The notes beneath the pieces are model-generated. The model was not told the origin of the DNA and ran no database searches. It saw only the letters and a program-made list of their open reading frames with translations. Of a DNA stretch of 7,471 nucleotides, positions 5,798 through 7,471 are shown piece by piece. The stretch's first letter is position 1. Each line of letters starts with the position of its first letter. This stretch comes from an uncultured Eubacteriales bacterium (GTDB lineage: Bacteria > Bacillota > Clostridia > Lachnospirales > Lachnospiraceae), in NCBI GenBank assembly GCA_949286775.1, contig CASEDW010000265.1:1-7471 (forward strand), read 5' to 3'. The position numbers were made by a program, and so were the translations under genes.

Positions 5798-6607
5798 CTA
5801 TGACTTTATTTCTATTGTTCCGCTTTTTATGGCTATCGGGTCAGAGCTGCCTCCTATAAAACAGAAATTATAAGTTCCATTGCTTTTAATTTTTAAAGCA
5901 TATTCTCCTTTAATATCTTTTATCATTTCAACTCCATAAACAGTTCCGTCTACAATATATCCTACTATTAAAGTTTGATTTTTTATTTCATGGGGATATT
6001 TTTCAAAAGAAATCGTAACGGTATCTCCTGCCCTTAAATCCCAGCCGACTCCTCTTTCATCCGTAAACACAGCTATCGCATTGTTAGGTATCATGATCTG
6101 CGGAAGCTTGGAATCTGTTATTTTAAACATAGAAATATCTATGGGTATGTCTCCTCTATAGCCGCTTTCTTTTATAATTTCATTTTCCGGAAATTGCCGT
6201 ATTATTTCAATATTTGGAATAACTTCTCCATTCTTATTGTATGTATGTTCTGTTCCATCCGGGCTTTTGATCGTGTAAGTTTGCATTTCCAATTGCTTTC
6301 CTACATAATCCATGACTTCATCTGTGATCATAGTTACAGTGGACGATAATTTATCAACAATATCCATGACAGCCGCTCTTACTGCCGGAATATTCAATGA
6401 AACTAACGCTAAAATTGCTATTAAAATGCAAGCTGCCTGTTTCCATTGAAGTCGATAAATCCTGCAAGGCTGCTGTATTTTAATGCGCAGCCGGTTTATG
6501 ATTTCATCAGTATCAATATCAACTTTATTTTTTCTTCCTTCATAATACATGGCAAGTGCATGATCTTCAGGCAAAAAATCCATGATTTCAGAAATCTTTA
6601 AATTCAT
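5798..6607 (-). CDS. Putative membrane anti-sigma factor with extracellular sensor domain
   Basis: The 269-residue protein has a short cytosolic N-terminal part (1-56), which would bind the sigma factor. One membrane helix follows (about 57-79, QAACILIAILALVSLNIPAVRA), then an outer domain. That domain has a helical segment (80-105), a Tyr/Thr-rich stretch (TYTIKSPDGTEHTYNKNGE, 110-128), and a beta-rich C-terminal part (171-268) including GWDLRAGDTVTISFEKY, GTVYGVEMIKDIKGEYALKI, and GTYNFCFIGGSSDPIAI. The HxxxCxxC zinc motif of ZAS anti-sigma factors is absent. The start overlaps the sigma gene by 20 bases with AGGAGG seven bases upstream, a layout typical of sigma/anti-sigma pairs. Its role is inferred from that layout and topology; the stimulus is unknown. 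Confidence 0.7.
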   Translation of the reverse strand: MNLKISEIMDFLPEDHALAMYYEGRKNKVDIDTDEIINRLRIKIQQPCRIYRLQWKQAACILIAILALVSLNIPAVRAAVMDIVDKLSSTVTMITDEVMDYVGKQLEMQTYTIKSPDGTEHTYNKNGEVIPNIEIIRQFPENEIIKESGYRGDIPIDISMFKITDSKLPQIMIPNNAIAVFTDERGVGWDLRAGDTVTISFEKYPHEIKNQTLIVGYIVDGTVYGVEMIKDIKGEYALKIKSNGTYNFCFIGGSSDPIAIKSGTIEIKS

Positions 6608-7166
6608 GTATGCTCCTCCTTTCCAATTCCTGTTTTATCTTTTTTCTGCATCTCATCAAACGTATTTTTACATTTGATTTGCTGATGTTTAATTCTTCAG
6701 CTATTTCATTTACGCTTTTCTTGAAATAATAGTATCCGATCACGCATGCTCTGTCCTGCGGTGAAAAATCCGAAATAATTTCCAATAATTCTTTTGCCAG
6801 AATATTTTTTATGGCTGAATTTTCCGCCGACGCCATGGTCTCAGGCAGAACTATCGTGTCGTCATATACCAGGCTTCCTGATTTTTTTGTATAACGTAAT
6901 TTATTAACAACAAGATTATGAGCAATTTTGCTCAAATACGGCTTGAAGGAATTATACTCATCTATCCTGAAGTTTTTTATATTCTTCCATAGAGCCAGAA
7001 AACAGTCTGAAATAATTTCCTCCTTATCCTCATACGTCAAATGAATATTCGGATATTGATTCATAATATGCAAAATCAGCGGCGTATATTTTTCTATAAG
7101 CAGACTTAACCCGGATTCATCTTTTTCAATGATCATTTTGTAAATTTCAACATCCTCGAGTCGCAT
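6588..7166 (-). CDS. ECF-type RNA polymerase sigma factor
   Basis: The 192 residues contain sigma region 2 (about 20-93). This includes LLIEKYTPLILHIMNQYPNI, then EDKEEIISDCFLALWKNIKNF for -10 recognition and core binding, then SFKPYLSKIAHNLVVNKLR. A short linker follows, then region 4 (about 123-183) with the helix-turn-helix SVNEIAEELNISKSNVKIRL (151-170) and a basic tail. There is no region 1.1 or region 3, as expected for group 4 sigma factors. The ATG at 7166 has GAGGAG nine bases before its GGGAGG-ATG junction; the nearer GGGAGG is too close to serve. The gene heads an operon with the overlapping anti-sigma-like gene and a secreted-protein gene, so the system likely controls a surface response. 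Target promoters are unknown. Confidence 0.9.
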   Translation of the reverse strand: MRLEDVEIYKMIIEKDESGLSLLIEKYTPLILHIMNQYPNIHLTYEDKEEIISDCFLALWKNIKNFRIDEYNSFKPYLSKIAHNLVVNKLRYTKKSGSLVYDDTIVLPETMASAENSAIKNILAKELLEIISDFSPQDRACVIGYYYFKKSVNEIAEELNISKSNVKIRLMRCRKKIKQELERRSIHEFKDF

Positions 7167-7277
7167 CCTCCCAATCTCCTCATATACCGGTACATCATTA
7201 ATATTTCCTGCTTCAAACGATTTAATCTTCTTTTATTAATTAATACACACGTTTAGCTGATATGGTTACATTTAATT

Positions 7278-7316
7278 TAAATTTAATTCGTAGTATGCCG
7301 GGTATTGTTACGTATC
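7278..7316. repeat. Direct repeat, copy 1, upstream of sigma gene
   Basis: The 39-base unit contains ATTCGTAGT near its middle and ends TACGTATC. It is repeated with the same length at 7331-7369 and so has a 53-bp period. Over the 31-base core (7286-7316) about 23 positions agree. Each unit is itself an imperfect inverted repeat: CGTA near one end and TACG near the other. Placed just upstream of the sigma gene, the pair could be operator sites, part of a mobile element, or remains of a larger array. Confidence 0.6.
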
Positions 7317-7333
7317 TAAAAACAAAAGTTCAA
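7309..7333 (-). promoter_or_regulatory. Possible ECF-type promoter of the sigma operon
   Basis: On the minus strand TTGAAC (7333-7328) is followed 15 bases later by CGTA (7312-7309). Bacillus ECF promoters are commonly TGAAAC with 16 bases to CGTA or CGTC, so this is close but one base short. If real, the sigma factor could drive its own operon. It lies between the two direct repeats, with its -10 inside one. Confidence 0.25.
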
Positions 7334-7369
7334 ATCTGATTCGTAGTGAACCCGCTACTGCTACGTATC
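7331..7369. repeat. Direct repeat, copy 2, upstream of sigma gene
   Basis: Second copy of the unit at 7278-7316. Its core (7339-7369) starts ATTCGTAGT and ends CTACGTATC; CGTAG and CTACG give a 5-bp inverted repeat flanking a C-rich centre, better preserved than in the first copy. The conserved outer bases and variable centre suggest that the ends are the functional part. Confidence 0.6.
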
Positions 7370-7406
7370 AAAATAAATAAATTCGGTTATGCCCTTATAA
7401 TGGTGT

Positions 7407-7437
7407 AAAATAAAAAATAAAATGAGCCAATGGCTCA
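7407..7437 (-). terminator. Terminator of a gene beyond the window end
   Basis: TGAGCC and GGCTCA (7423-7437) form a 6-bp stem with a three-base loop. On the minus strand this is followed by a long T-rich stretch (7407-7422). It would end transcription of a minus-strand gene to the right of the window. On the plus strand no T tract follows. Confidence 0.6.
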
Positions 7438-7471
7438 ACCTTTAGGTATAATGAAAACGACCAAATCAACA

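Overview
The window looks like a chromosomal segment of an AT-rich, low-GC Gram-positive anaerobe of the Clostridia type. The reasons are the Firmicutes-style LexA, an IreB-family domain, strong AGGAGG-like ribosome binding sites, and a sigma factor/membrane anti-sigma pair followed by a small Sec-secreted protein. I cannot name the species.

Left part (1-3180), housekeeping. On the minus strand thyA (thymidylate synthase) is followed 24 bases later by folA (dihydrofolate reductase), a coupled unit for dTMP synthesis and folate recycling. Upstream of thyA, behind its own terminator, is a 246-residue protein whose last ~63 residues are an IreB domain joined to an unfamiliar N-terminal domain by a long acidic linker. 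Divergent from it is lexA on the plus strand. lexA has a near-consensus SOS box over its promoter and a very strong 13-bp terminator.

Middle part (3130-5290), decayed accessory DNA. It begins right behind the lexA terminator. It holds a broken DUF4143-type ATPase gene, an array of about five degenerate repeats with a 33-bp period, and a terminator hairpin next to a repeated CAGCCCCACG-like motif. These resemble a relic of a transposon end. Further right a DUF2007-like small protein gene is followed by a secreted-protein gene disrupted by a frameshift in its signal-peptide region and by an in-frame TAA.

Right part (5287-7471), a signalling operon on the minus strand: ECF-type sigma factor, overlapping single-pass anti-sigma-like protein, then a secreted protein whose frame is cut by one TAA exactly after the signal peptide. 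The C-terminal end of the anti-sigma protein and that of the secreted protein share a short SSDP motif, so sensor and secreted protein may be related. Upstream of the sigma gene lie two copies of a 39-bp direct repeat with a 53-bp period, and a terminator for a gene beyond the window.

Three accessory genes in a row each carry a single in-frame TAA, while the housekeeping genes and the sigma/anti-sigma pair are intact. Decay of an acquired region is the simplest reading. The least explained items are the IreB fusion protein, the 33-bp repeat array, and the sigma/anti-sigma/secreted-protein cassette with its upstream repeats.
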